Part shown: piece after piece, positions 19,998 to 27,547 of the stretch
Layout of the letters: every line of letters starts with the position of its first letter
How positions within the stretch are numbered: position 1 is the first letter of the stretch
NCBI RefSeq assembly: GCF_026162625.1
Contig: NZ_JAOTBD010000015.1
Span: 1-64,000 of the forward strand
Source: Paracoccus beibuensis
Lineage (GTDB): Bacteria; Pseudomonadota; Alphaproteobacteria; Rhodobacterales; Rhodobacteraceae
DNA: 64,000 nt
Direction: 5' to 3'
Made by a program: the position numbers and the translations under genes
The notes under the pieces: model-generated
Databases searched by the model: none
Seen by the model: the letters and a program-made list of their open reading frames with translations, nothing else
What the model was told of the DNA's origin: nothing

Positions 19998-21193
19998 GAC
20001 GCCTCTTGGAATTGGCATTGGGTTTCGGGACGGTCGACACCCAGCGTGTCGAGCTGGCTGGTCTGGTGCAGGTACTGGTCCTGCGGGCTGACCGAGGTCG
20101 TCAGCACACCCGTGGTCAACAGGATCGGCTGGCGCACCTGGTGGTCCCAGTCGCGCACGGTCAGGGCCTGACCCTTGAAGCCCGCGACGTCGAACTCCGG
20201 CGACAGGATGAATTCCTTCAGGACCTCCGGGTCGCCCGACTGCTTGCGCGTGGCGGCTTCGCCGACGATGCGCAGGGCCAGCCACGCCTGGTAGTCGTCT
20301 TCCCGGATCGGACGGTTGGCCAGGCTTTCGAAACGGTTCTGGAACTGCGTGCCGCCCCACGCCTCCATTGCCGGATGCCAACTGCGCGGCACCAGCCCGG
20401 CGGACCCGGCCACGGGGCGCGGGTCCCAAGTCAGGTACGGCATGTAGGCTGCGAAGACGTCGGCCTCGTCGGCGGTCATGACCACGTCGTGTTCGGCGGC
20501 GCGCTGGGTGAAGACCGGCACCTGCGCCTGCACCTGCACATGGCCGCTGTCGGTGCGACGGGCGCCGCCGGTGTCTTCGTACTCGCGCTCCTCGACGATC
20601 TGGGCGCCGAACTTCTCGGCGGATCGCCGATACGCCTCGGCCATGGCCTGGTCATCGGGATGGCTGCCGTGGATCAGGAACCAGCGCGGCCAGTTCTTCC
20701 ACATCAGGAACTGCGTCAGCCCGTCGGCCAGCATCGCGCGGCTTGGCGCGACGTGGATGGTATTGAACCGGCAGTCCTCTCCGCGTAGGTTGTCGCCGCG
20801 GGCGCGGGCGTTCAGCAGCATGGCCTGGTCGCCAACCTGGTCGGCGAGTTCCAGCGTCACCGCATCGTCGGCCAGCACGACGACGAACTCGATTCCGTCC
20901 TCGAGCAGCTTCGCCATCTCGGCGCCGGCGGTTTCGGGGCTGGCGGTGACTTCGGTCGCCTCGAAGTCCTGACCCATGAAGCGGCCGGTCGTGTCGTTGT
21001 CCTCGATCGCCAGGCGCGCCCCGGCAAAGCCGAGGTCATCGGGCGGCAGATCCAGCCGAGAGATCGGCGGAAGACCCGGGTCGTCCACGCGCAGCACCGC
21101 CGTCCGGATCAGGACAGGGTCCTGGGTCTGGGCCGCAGCGGGCTGGGCCAGCGCCGCGGCGCCAGCCAAAAGTCCAATGATTCCCTTGAGCAT
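19994..21193 (-). CDS. Periplasmic substrate-binding protein, PQQ-dependent dehydrogenase ABC system (LutA-like)
   Basis: The start at 21193 (MLKGIIGLLAGAAALAQ) has GGGAG about 10 bases upstream and produces a clean signal peptide; longer in-frame starts at 21214 and 21241 would only add a basic N-tail. It gives 399 residues. The body is a type I periplasmic-binding (branched-chain amino-acid receptor-like) fold: DVVMTADEADVFAAYMPYLT and WHPAMEAWGGTQFQNRFE lie in the second lobe. This is the family annotated 'ABC transporter substrate binding protein, PQQ-dependent alcohol dehydrogenase system', which includes LutA of lanthanide uptake. It is the first gene of the six-gene minus-strand operon ending at 16318. 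Confidence 0.87.
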   Translation of the reverse strand: MLKGIIGLLAGAAALAQPAAAQTQDPVLIRTAVLRVDDPGLPPISRLDLPPDDLGFAGARLAIEDNDTTGRFMGQDFEATEVTASPETAGAEMAKLLEDGIEFVVVLADDAVTLELADQVGDQAMLLNARARGDNLRGEDCRFNTIHVAPSRAMLADGLTQFLMWKNWPRWFLIHGSHPDDQAMAEAYRRSAEKFGAQIVEEREYEDTGGARRTDSGHVQVQAQVPVFTQRAAEHDVVMTADEADVFAAYMPYLTWDPRPVAGSAGLVPRSWHPAMEAWGGTQFQNRFESLANRPIREDDYQAWLALRIVGEAATRKQSGDPEVLKEFILSPEFDVAGFKGQALTVRDWDHQVRQPILLTTGVLTTSVSPQDQYLHQTSQLDTLGVDRPETQCQFQEAS

Positions 21194-21280
21194 CTGTCTT
21201 CTCCCTGCCGCCATGGTGGGTGGTGAAACCGTTTGCGACAAGCCGGTTAATGTTCCCGCAGCGACCGGGAAGATTTGGCT

Positions 21281-21299
21281 GCGACCAAGGTCTGGTCGC
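21281..21299. promoter_or_regulatory. Inverted repeat in the divergent promoter region of the ABC and MxaD-like operons
   Basis: GCGACCA, five bases, then TGGTCGC form a perfect 7-bp inverted repeat. It lies 88 bp upstream of the minus-strand binding-protein start (21193) and 53 bp upstream of the plus-strand start (21352), in the only spacer between the two operons. A related GCGACC half stands at 21261. This is a candidate operator; the binding protein is unknown. Confidence 0.4.
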
Positions 21300-21310
21300 G
21301 TACGTCTTTT

Positions 21311-21319
21311 GTCTTATGG
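21311..21319 (-). promoter_or_regulatory. CCATAAGAC motif shared with the xoxF upstream region
   Basis: Read on the minus strand the nine bases are CCATAAGAC, 118–126 bp upstream of the binding-protein start at 21193. The same nonamer in the same orientation lies 123–131 bp upstream of the xoxF start. Shared sequence, orientation and distance suggest one activator controls both operons. Here only one half of the xoxF dyad is conserved. Confidence 0.4.
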
Positions 21320-21351
21320 ACGACCCCCGGCGCACGGCGCATGGTCGGGGC

Positions 21352-21867
21352 ATGTCGAAGATCTGCCTGATATCGGCCCTTGGCTTGGCGCTTGCAGCAC
21401 CTGCCGCCGGCCTCGCCCAATCTCCGCCCGAACCCGGCAACGCGACCTGGTTCGGCATCCACTACATCGACACCTCGACCGAGGGCGCGATCAACGGCGT
21501 TCGCGAAGATGAGACTGCCCGCATCGAGATGATCGAGGATTTCATCGCCGACGACCTGACCGAACGCGGCTTCACCCTGGTCGAACCGCCGGCGGACGCG
21601 GTGGCGCCGATCCTGAACCCCGTGCATTCGAACGGCGCCGACACCAAGATCGCCCGAGAGATGGGGTCCGACTATGCCATCGCGGGCGAGGTTCAGAAGG
21701 TGTCGAACCTGATCCAGTCAGTGAACCTTTACCTGCGAGACCCCGAATCAGGGCATACCCTGCGGGCTGGCTCCGTCGAGATCAGGGGCAACACCGACGA
21801 AGCCTTTCGGCGTGGCTACAGCTATTTGCTAAGAAACATCATCTTTCGGGAGGATAAAGAGGAATGA
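21352..21867 (+). CDS. Small secreted protein of unknown function (DUF2380/DUF3280-like)
   Basis: The start at 21352 (MSKICLISALGLALAAP) yields a signal peptide and 171 residues; the in-frame ATG at 21316 would place charged residues before it and is less likely. The mature protein has WFGIHYIDTSTEGAINGVRE and EDFIADDLTERGFTLVEPPA, then GSDYAIAGEVQKVSNLIQSV, a pattern I associate with a small conserved periplasmic family found next to methanol/PQQ genes, though the Pfam name is from memory. It overlaps the next gene by four bases and opens the plus-strand operon divergent from the ABC operon. Confidence 0.65.
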   Translation: MSKICLISALGLALAAPAAGLAQSPPEPGNATWFGIHYIDTSTEGAINGVREDETARIEMIEDFIADDLTERGFTLVEPPADAVAPILNPVHSNGADTKIAREMGSDYAIAGEVQKVSNLIQSVNLYLRDPESGHTLRAGSVEIRGNTDEAFRRGYSYLLRNIIFREDKEE

Positions 21868-22421
21868 TGAAGACGCAGGTTCTTGCCGTGGCGCTCGGCG
21901 CGGTCGTGGCCTTTGCGGGCGCGGCCGGGGCGCACGGCCCCTCGCGACTGAAGACGGAACAGACGGTCGTGCTGGACGCTACCCCTGCCGAGGTCTGGGA
22001 GGTGATCGGCAAGTTCGACGACATGAGCTGGCATCCCGCCGTCGCCTCGACCGAGATGATGCCGGAAGGCGCGCCGGCCGACGTTCCCGACGAATCGACG
22101 CGGGTGCTGACGCTGAATGCCGACGGCGCGCCCACAATTACCGAACAGCTGATGGCCATCGACAACGAGAAGATGAGCTACAAGTACATGATCACCGAGG
22201 TGGATACGGCTGTGCTTCCGGTCACCAATTATTCCTCGACGCTGCAGGTCAGCGACAAGGACGGCAAGGCCGAGGTGCTGTGGAAGGGCGGCTTTTATCG
22301 CGGCTTCCCGAACAACGATCCCCCGGCCGAGCTGAATGACGACGCGGCCATCGCCGGCGTCAACGGCATCTACGAGGCTGGTCTGAACGCCCTGGTCGAA
22401 CGGTTCGGCACGGTCGAGTGA
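21864..22421 (+). CDS. MxaD-like SRPBCC-family periplasmic protein
   Basis: The start ATG at 21864 overlaps the previous stop and follows GGAGGATAAAGAGGA. It gives 185 residues: a signal peptide to about 23, then an SRPBCC/polyketide-cyclase-like fold with VVLDATPAEVWEVIGKFDDM and MSWHPAV at its start and YEAGLNALVERFG as the closing helix. MxaD of methylotrophs is of this type and aids electron transfer or assembly of methanol dehydrogenase with its cytochrome; that role is by family, not shown here. Its position between xox-associated genes supports the assignment. Confidence 0.75.
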   Translation: MMKTQVLAVALGAVVAFAGAAGAHGPSRLKTEQTVVLDATPAEVWEVIGKFDDMSWHPAVASTEMMPEGAPADVPDESTRVLTLNADGAPTITEQLMAIDNEKMSYKYMITEVDTAVLPVTNYSSTLQVSDKDGKAEVLWKGGFYRGFPNNDPPAELNDDAAIAGVNGIYEAGLNALVERFGTVE

Positions 22422-23353
22422 CCATCAGGCTGCTCCTCGCGCTAAGCGCGCTTGCATCTCCGGCCTTGGCCGGAGATCTTGCTTTTGTGACCTCGCAGAA
22501 CGGCGACGCCGTCAGTGTCGTTGACCTGGAGCGGGCGGAAATCGTTGCCAGAGCCGACATCTCGGGTGCCCCGGCCCCCGTGGCCTATGATCCCGCAGAA
22601 CGGCGCGCATATGTCATCTCGGCCGATACCGGGCGGCTGCATGTGCTGGACGAGGAGGCGCGTGTGGTGGCACGGGCCGATCTGGGCGCCGGCGCCTTCG
22701 GGCTTGCCTCGGCGCCGGGCGGCGGGATCTTCGTAGCCGATTGGTATGGCGGGATGCTGACGCGCCTGGATGCCGAGCTGCGGCCGGTCTGGCAAAGCAG
22801 GACCAGTGACGCCCCCGCAGGGGTGGCCGTCAGTCGAGACGGAAGCCTTGTGGCGACGGCCGACCGTGACGCCGACGCGGTCAGCATCTTTGCAGCCGAC
22901 GATGGACAGCGGTTGCATCAGGTGCCTACGGCCGGGTCGCACCCTTTCGGGATCACCTTCCACGACGGACTGATCTATACGGCAGACGTGCAGGGCGACA
23001 CTGTGTCCGTCATCGACCCGCAGGCGGGGAAACTCCTCGGGCAGGTTCCAACGGGCAGCCACCCTTACGCCGTGGCGTTCGCCGGGGGTAAGGGTTTCGT
23101 GACAAACCAGTATGACAGCAGCGTCACCGTCTTCGACCCCGCCACGCTCAACGTCGTGGCCGAAGTGGATGTCGGCGACTATCCCGAGGGGATCGCGCCC
23201 CTGCCCGATGGTAGCGGTGTCGCCGTCGCAAATTGGGATTCGGACAGCCTGGTCATCCTGGATGCGTTGGACCTGTCGATCCGCGACAGTATCGACATGC
23301 CGTCCGGGCCAAGGGCCTTCGGCAGCTTTACGGGGAGACAGGTTCTGCCGTGA
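22418..23353 (+). CDS. Second YVTN-type beta-propeller protein
   Basis: The GTG start at 22418 overlaps the MxaD-like stop (GTGA), giving 311 residues. A signal peptide (MTIRLLLALSALASPALA) is followed by propeller repeats such as LAFVTSQNGDAVSVVDLERA, VSVIDPQAGKLLGQVPTGSH and VTVFDPATLNVVAEVDVGDY. It is a paralogue-like partner to the propeller at 19026–19997 but clearly diverged. Its 3' end runs 26 bp into the convergent CxxxCW gene (23328–23876), so the two operons meet tail to tail. Function is unknown; a periplasmic role in the quinoprotein system is inferred. Confidence 0.82.
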   Translation: MTIRLLLALSALASPALAGDLAFVTSQNGDAVSVVDLERAEIVARADISGAPAPVAYDPAERRAYVISADTGRLHVLDEEARVVARADLGAGAFGLASAPGGGIFVADWYGGMLTRLDAELRPVWQSRTSDAPAGVAVSRDGSLVATADRDADAVSIFAADDGQRLHQVPTAGSHPFGITFHDGLIYTADVQGDTVSVIDPQAGKLLGQVPTGSHPYAVAFAGGKGFVTNQYDSSVTVFDPATLNVVAEVDVGDYPEGIAPLPDGSGVAVANWDSDSLVILDALDLSIRDSIDMPSGPRAFGSFTGRQVLP

Positions 23354-23876
23354 CCAGCGGCGGGCCGCCTGCCTCTGCCCAGGAATCGGCTCCGCCAGGA
23401 AACCACAGGATCGGCTGATAGCCCCATTCGATGGCCCGGCGGGCGGCGTTCCAACTCATCCAGCAATCGGGTCGGCAGAAGAACACCAGGGGCCGCTGGG
23501 GGTCGTCCCGACGGAGGCGGTCCAGACCGGTGCGCAGCCTGATTTCTTCAGGTTCTGACAATGCCTCGTATCCGGTGTTCCACAGCCAGACCGATCCCGG
23601 GATCGTCAGGTGCAGCTGCTCGTGCCAGATCGTCCCCTCCGGCAGACCTTCGGGGCGGGTCTTTCGGGGCAGAACGTCGATGAACGCCGCCCGGCCCTCG
23701 TCATTCAAGGCGATCGCCGTCCTAGCGTCGATGACCTCGGCCCCGGCAAGCGTTGCCGGGACCGAAGCGCGGTAAGGCTCGCCCCGATAGGTATCGGGTT
23801 CCGGCACCGTCTCGGCCAGCGCCGGCGCGGCAACGGCAACGGCAACGGCAAGGAGCAGTGCCAGAACCCGGATCAT
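23328..23876 (-). CDS. PQQ-associated CxxxCW-motif rhodanese-like protein
   Basis: This 182-residue protein has a signal peptide (MIRVLALLLAVAVAVAAPA). The body is rhodanese-like: GAEVIDARTAIALNDEGRAA near 45, and FFCRPDCWMSWNAARRAIEW near 130, the signature of the family called 'PQQ-dependent catabolism-associated CXXCW motif protein' (here Cys, three residues, Cys-Trp). It lies in the periplasm; a thiol or redox assembly role for the quinoprotein system is suspected but unproven. The start overlaps the xoxJ stop by four bases, making it the last gene of the xoxFGJ unit. Confidence 0.85.
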   Translation of the reverse strand: MIRVLALLLAVAVAVAAPALAETVPEPDTYRGEPYRASVPATLAGAEVIDARTAIALNDEGRAAFIDVLPRKTRPEGLPEGTIWHEQLHLTIPGSVWLWNTGYEALSEPEEIRLRTGLDRLRRDDPQRPLVFFCRPDCWMSWNAARRAIEWGYQPILWFPGGADSWAEAGGPPLVTAEPVSP

Positions 23877-24709
23877 GGCAGGACCTGCTTGCCGTAGTCG
23901 TCGACCAGCGGAACGCCGGCATCATGGAGGATCTGGTTGATGCCCTCTTGGTTGCGCCGAATCAGGCTGTTCAGCTGGCGCTTCCACTCCTGTTCTTCCA
24001 GCCGCACGCCCATCGTGATGCGATAAAACATCTTGGGCCCACCCTCTTCCTTCAGAAGCGGCGTGAACTGCAGGTCCGGATCGTCCTTCACGCGCGGCCC
24101 GGCCAAGGGCCCCCACAGCACGGCAGCGTCAATTTCGCCGCTGCGGATGCCTTCGATCATGTCGCCAAGCGGGTCCTCGACCCGCCGATCGACGAACAGG
24201 TCGCCGCCGCGCATGTTTTTGGCAAGCCCCGCCCGTGCCAGATGGGTGGCGGGCGGCGTGCCGGCGACGACCCCGATATCGGCATCCTTCAACGCCGGAT
24301 CGTTCAGCTGGTCCACGGTCGTCAGCGGACCGTCGCGGCGCGTCACGATCCCATAGACGGACGTGTAGTAGTGGTTGGTGTTCTGCACCAGTTCGTCACC
24401 CTGGGCATAGCCCATCACGACGTCGCAGGTTCCGGCACGGAGCGTCTGTGTGATGAAACCCATCCCCGACGGAAACCAGCTGTAAGTGACGGGTAGGTCC
24501 AGAAGCTCTCCGAAGTAATCCGCCAACCGATTCTCGAAGCCGGTGCCGTCCTGCGACGACATCGGCGCATTGGCGGGGTCCGCGCAGACCCGAAACGCCG
24601 CAGTCGAACGCAGATCCGCGACCTGGGCCACGCCCGGTCCGGCAAGCCCTGCAGCCAGGGCCAGCGCTGCGGCCGGACGGGCCATAAGCCTGCTCAACTG
24701 GACATGCAT
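23873..24709 (-). CDS. xoxJ: XoxJ, periplasmic binding-protein-like partner of XoxF
   Basis: From ATG at 24709 the protein has 278 residues; an alternative ATG at 24685 would start just before the hydrophobic core of the signal peptide and is equally possible. The mature protein is a type II periplasmic-binding fold: FRVCADPANAPMSSQDGTGF at the first lobe, GTCDVVMGYAQGDELV, and GEIDAAVLWGPLAGPRVKDD in the hinge return. This matches the 'quinoprotein dehydrogenase-associated' substrate-binding-like family that includes MoxJ/XoxJ. XoxJ is thought to help activate or mature XoxF rather than to serve an importer. The gene overlaps xoxG by 16 bp (or follows it, with the later start). Confidence 0.87.
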   Translation of the reverse strand: MHVQLSRLMARPAAALALAAGLAGPGVAQVADLRSTAAFRVCADPANAPMSSQDGTGFENRLADYFGELLDLPVTYSWFPSGMGFITQTLRAGTCDVVMGYAQGDELVQNTNHYYTSVYGIVTRRDGPLTTVDQLNDPALKDADIGVVAGTPPATHLARAGLAKNMRGGDLFVDRRVEDPLGDMIEGIRSGEIDAAVLWGPLAGPRVKDDPDLQFTPLLKEEGGPKMFYRITMGVRLEEQEWKRQLNSLIRRNQEGINQILHDAGVPLVDDYGKQVLP

Positions 24710-25344
24710 GAATCTTCCAGCGCGGTATATTCCTCGGGCTTGTCGGCACGCTCGGCCGGGCGACCGCGGCCTATCTCGCCGGTGCCATGCGCCAGAAGGT
24801 AGACATAGATGTCGTCGATATAGCACCAGACGTTCTTGTTCGTCCCGAAGGCCGGCATCACCGAGTTGCTGCCCTGGCGACCCGATGCAACGGTTTCCAT
24901 GAAGTCGTAATAGTCCATGCGCAGGACCGAATTTTTGAGCGCGGGCGCATAGGTCGACCCCTCGCCGTCGGGGCCGTGACAGACGTGGCATTCGGCGTGG
25001 TAGCGGCGGAAGCCGTTGAAGGTGGCGAAGTCGACGACCCCATCCTCGACCTTGAAGGTGGGGATGCCTTCCGCGTTGCGCCAGCGTCCATCCAGCATCT
25101 CGACCGGGGTGATGTCCATGCCATTCGGCAGGACTGTCTCGCCCTCGGCCACTTCGACCGGTTCTTCCTCGGGCATCGCGGCATCGTCGGCTGCGGCGGG
25201 CTGGGTGTTGCCGGACACGGCCGCGGCCGCTCCTGCTCCGGCATCCGCCGGCGGGGTTTCGGTTGTCGCATCGGATTGCGCCAGGGCCATGGTGGCCAGT
25301 GACGCCCCAAGAACCAGCGCCGTCAAACCGCTGATGGCTTTCAT
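24694..25344 (-). CDS. xoxG: XoxG, c-type cytochrome electron acceptor of XoxF
   Basis: This 216-residue protein has a signal peptide to about 22, then an Ala/Pro/Glu-rich low-complexity stretch to about 70. The haem site is C119-H-V-C122-H123, the likely axial Met is M163 in SVMPAFGT, and two further Cys (C174 in NVWCYIDD and C213 near the end) fit the 'methanol metabolism-related' cytochrome group. It carries electrons from the PQQ of XoxF to the respiratory chain. It lies 113 bp downstream of xoxF with a hairpin between, and its end overlaps xoxJ. Confidence 0.9.
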   Translation of the reverse strand: MKAISGLTALVLGASLATMALAQSDATTETPPADAGAGAAAAVSGNTQPAAADDAAMPEEEPVEVAEGETVLPNGMDITPVEMLDGRWRNAEGIPTFKVEDGVVDFATFNGFRRYHAECHVCHGPDGEGSTYAPALKNSVLRMDYYDFMETVASGRQGSNSVMPAFGTNKNVWCYIDDIYVYLLAHGTGEIGRGRPAERADKPEEYTALEDSCMSS

Positions 25345-25391
25345 CGTAGATGTCCTCCCATTTCGTATCTGCCTGCTCTCCTCAGACAGAA

Positions 25392-25417
25392 CCGCCCCAA
25401 GTCTAACCTTGGGGCGG
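25392..25417 (-). terminator. Hairpin between xoxF and xoxG
   Basis: CCGCCCCAAG (25392–25401) and CTTGGGGCGG (25408–25417) form a perfect 10-bp stem around a 6-base loop. It lies between the xoxF stop and the xoxG start, and is followed on the minus strand by TTCTGTC, not a full U-run. It could be a leaky terminator or an mRNA-stabilising stem that makes xoxF transcript more abundant than xoxGJ. Confidence 0.6.
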
Positions 25418-25457
25418 CCCCTTCACAGATCAACTTCGCTCTAGCGGAACGAAAGTA

Positions 25458-27377
25458 TTAGCCGTTCGTCGCGCCTTCAGCCGGGGCCTCACCCTCCGCC
25501 GGAGCGGCGGCAGGCTCCTCAGTCGCGCCTTCGGCCGGCTGTTCCATCGACGCGGGCTGCGCCGACATGTTGCCGTCGCCCGGCAGTTCGAACACGGTCA
25601 GCTGACCGCCCAGTTCGGTGTAGTCGCTGAGCGCAGCATAGCCGCCCACGGCGCCAAGACCGTCGTTCGGGTTCGTCAGACCGGCCGCGAGGCCGATGCC
25701 GGCCCAGCCGCCGACACCCGACAGGACACCGATATACTGCTTGCCGTCGTGAACGTAGGTCATCACGTTCCCGATGATGCCCGACGGGGTCTTGAAGCTG
25801 TAGAGTTCTTCGCCCGTGTCAGCATCGACCGCCTTCAGATAGCCTTCGAGCGTGCCGTAGAAGACCACGTCGCCAGCGGTTGCCAAGGCACCCGACCAGA
25901 CCGAGAACTGCTCGGGCAGCGACCACTTGATTTCGCCCGCGACGGCATCCCAGGCGATGAAGTTGCCCATACCGCCGTGGCTGTCGGGCGCCGGGTACAT
26001 CGACAGGGTTGCTCCGACATAGGGCTGACCCGCGGTGTAGGCGACGCGGAACGGCTCGTAGTCCATGCAGACGTGGTTGGTCGGAACGTAGAAGAGGCCC
26101 GTCTTCGGCGAATAGGCCGCCGGCTGCTGGTCCTTGGTGCCAAGTGCCGCCGGGCAGACGCCGGTGGTGTTGGTGTCTTCGCCGTTCTGCGCGGTCGAGT
26201 ATTCGGCGACGACCTGGGGACGGCCATAGGTTTCCGACTGCGGGTCCATGTCGACTTCGGTCGCCCAGTTCACGGCCGGATCGAACTTCTCGGCCACCAG
26301 CAGCTCGCCGGTCTCGCGGTCCAGGGTGTAGGCAAAGCCGTTACGGTCGAAGTTCACCAGCAGCTTGCGCATCTGCCCGTCGACTTCCTTGTCGACGAGG
26401 ATGTTCTCGTTCACGCCATCATAGTCCCATTCGTCATGGGGCGTCTTCTGGTAGAACCACTTCGCTTCGCCGGTATCGGCGTCGCGTGCCATGATGGTCA
26501 TCGACCACTTGTTGTCGCCGGGACGCTGCGACGGGTTCCAGGTCGACGGGTTGCCGGTGCCGTAATAGACCAGGTTCAGGTCCGGATCATAGCTGAACCA
26601 GCCCCAGGTCGAGCCGCCGCCGATCTTCCACTGGTCGCCTTCCCAGCTGTTGAGCGAGCTGTCGGCGCCGACAGGCTCGCCCAGGTGCATCGTCGTTTCG
26701 GGGTTGACCAGCATCTCCTCGTCCGGGCCGGTCGAATAGGCCTTCCAGACCTCGGTGCCGTCGGCGAGGTTGTAGGCGGTGAGCCGGCCGCGGACGCCAT
26801 ATTCGCCCCCCGACACGCCGACCAGGACCTTGTCGCCCACCGGCATGACGGTCGCGGTGTTCGTTTCGCCGATCGTGGGATCGCCGGTCTTCACCGACCA
26901 CTTCACTTCGCCGGTCATGGCGTCCAGCGCCGTCAGCGTGGTGTCTGCCTGATGGGTCAGGATCATCCCGTCAGCATAGGCGACGCCGCGGTTGACCGTG
27001 TCGCAGCACATGACCGCAATGACCTCGGGGTCCTGCTGCGGGGTGTGACGCCACACGATTCGGCCGTTGTCCGACAGGTCCAGCGCGAAAATGTTGTTCG
27101 GGAACGGCGTGTGGACATACATCATGTCGCCGATGACCAAGGGTCCGCCCTCGTGCCCGCGCAGAACGCCCGTCGAGAAACTCCACGCAACCCGCAGGTC
27201 GCCGACGTTGTCGCGCGTGATCTGGTCGAGTTCCGAATAGCGCTGGTTTGCATAGTTGCCGGTCTGGATGGCCCACTGTTCCGGTTTGGCCGTTTCGGTC
27301 AGGACGCTTTCATTGGCATGCGCCGACGTCACCGTCAGCAGCAGCGCGACAGCCGCGCTGTTCAAGAGATGTTTCAT
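25458..27377 (-). CDS. xoxF: XoxF, lanthanide-type PQQ methanol dehydrogenase
   Basis: This 639-residue protein has GGAGGAGC just before its ATG and a signal peptide ending near Ala21. It is an eight-bladed PQQ quinoprotein: vicinal Cys C124-C125, metal ligands expected at E192 and N276, catalytic Asp D318 and, two residues on, D320 in [11 protein letters not shown]. That second Asp marks XoxF-type (lanthanide-dependent) rather than MxaF (calcium) enzymes; R345 sits near PQQ. It oxidises methanol to formaldehyde (or formate) in the periplasm and passes electrons to XoxG. After the conserved end [13 protein letters not shown] (about 590–602) comes a 37-residue Pro/Ala/Glu-rich tail that I do not expect in the family. 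No mxaFI genes are in the window. Confidence 0.95.
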   Translation of the reverse strand: MKHLLNSAAVALLLTVTSAHANESVLTETAKPEQWAIQTGNYANQRYSELDQITRDNVGDLRVAWSFSTGVLRGHEGGPLVIGDMMYVHTPFPNNIFALDLSDNGRIVWRHTPQQDPEVIAVMCCDTVNRGVAYADGMILTHQADTTLTALDAMTGEVKWSVKTGDPTIGETNTATVMPVGDKVLVGVSGGEYGVRGRLTAYNLADGTEVWKAYSTGPDEEMLVNPETTMHLGEPVGADSSLNSWEGDQWKIGGGSTWGWFSYDPDLNLVYYGTGNPSTWNPSQRPGDNKWSMTIMARDADTGEAKWFYQKTPHDEWDYDGVNENILVDKEVDGQMRKLLVNFDRNGFAYTLDRETGELLVAEKFDPAVNWATEVDMDPQSETYGRPQVVAEYSTAQNGEDTNTTGVCPAALGTKDQQPAAYSPKTGLFYVPTNHVCMDYEPFRVAYTAGQPYVGATLSMYPAPDSHGGMGNFIAWDAVAGEIKWSLPEQFSVWSGALATAGDVVFYGTLEGYLKAVDADTGEELYSFKTPSGIIGNVMTYVHDGKQYIGVLSGVGGWAGIGLAAGLTNPNDGLGAVGGYAALSDYTELGGQLTVFELPGDGNMSAQPASMEQPAEGATEEPAAAPAEGEAPAEGATNG

Positions 27378-27405
27378 CGAATGCTCCTCCGCTCCCTGGT
27401 TATAA

Positions 27406-27432
27406 CGCCGCAGGCTTCCTCCTCCTGCGGCG
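27406..27432 (-). promoter_or_regulatory. Hairpin in the xoxF leader
   Basis: CGCCGCAGG (27406–27414) and CCTGCGGCG (27424–27432) pair perfectly across a 9-base loop, 29–55 bp upstream of the xoxF ATG and just ahead of its ribosome site. On the minus strand the stem is followed by TTATAACC. It may end read-through from fghA or protect/attenuate the xoxF mRNA. Confidence 0.5.
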
Positions 27433-27489
27433 GCCCATTCCTGAGTGTTGGTCGGGCATTCCTTCGCGTCAATTGAGCCGTATGCCGCA

Positions 27490-27511
27490 TGCCCCTAAAG
27501 TCTTATGGGCA
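27490..27511. promoter_or_regulatory. Candidate activator dyad upstream of xoxF
   Basis: The 22 bp have symmetric arms TGCCCnTAA and TTAnGGGCA around AGTC; 16 positions obey the dyad. The site is 113–134 bp upstream of the xoxF start, a distance usual for LuxR/NarL-type response regulators such as those controlling methanol and formaldehyde genes. Its minus-strand core CCATAAGAC recurs upstream of the ABC operon at 21311–21319. Binding is inferred. Confidence 0.5.
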
Positions 27512-27547
27512 AACGGCAAGTGGTCCGGGAATTTCCGGCAATTGTCC

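Noticed and set aside
25458..27377. MxaF (calcium methanol dehydrogenase) as identity
   Set aside because: The second Asp (D320) after the catalytic D318, absence of mxaI and the xoxG/xoxJ neighbours favour XoxF.
16318..27377. Lanmodulin or TonB-dependent lanthanide receptor in the C1 island
   Set aside because: No EF-hand loops (DxDxDG pattern in series) and no large outer-membrane barrel protein were found among the genes.
25749..27476. Long open frame on the plus strand opposite xoxF
   Set aside because: It is the antisense of a clearly conserved quinoprotein in GC-rich DNA; no start signal or domain supports it.
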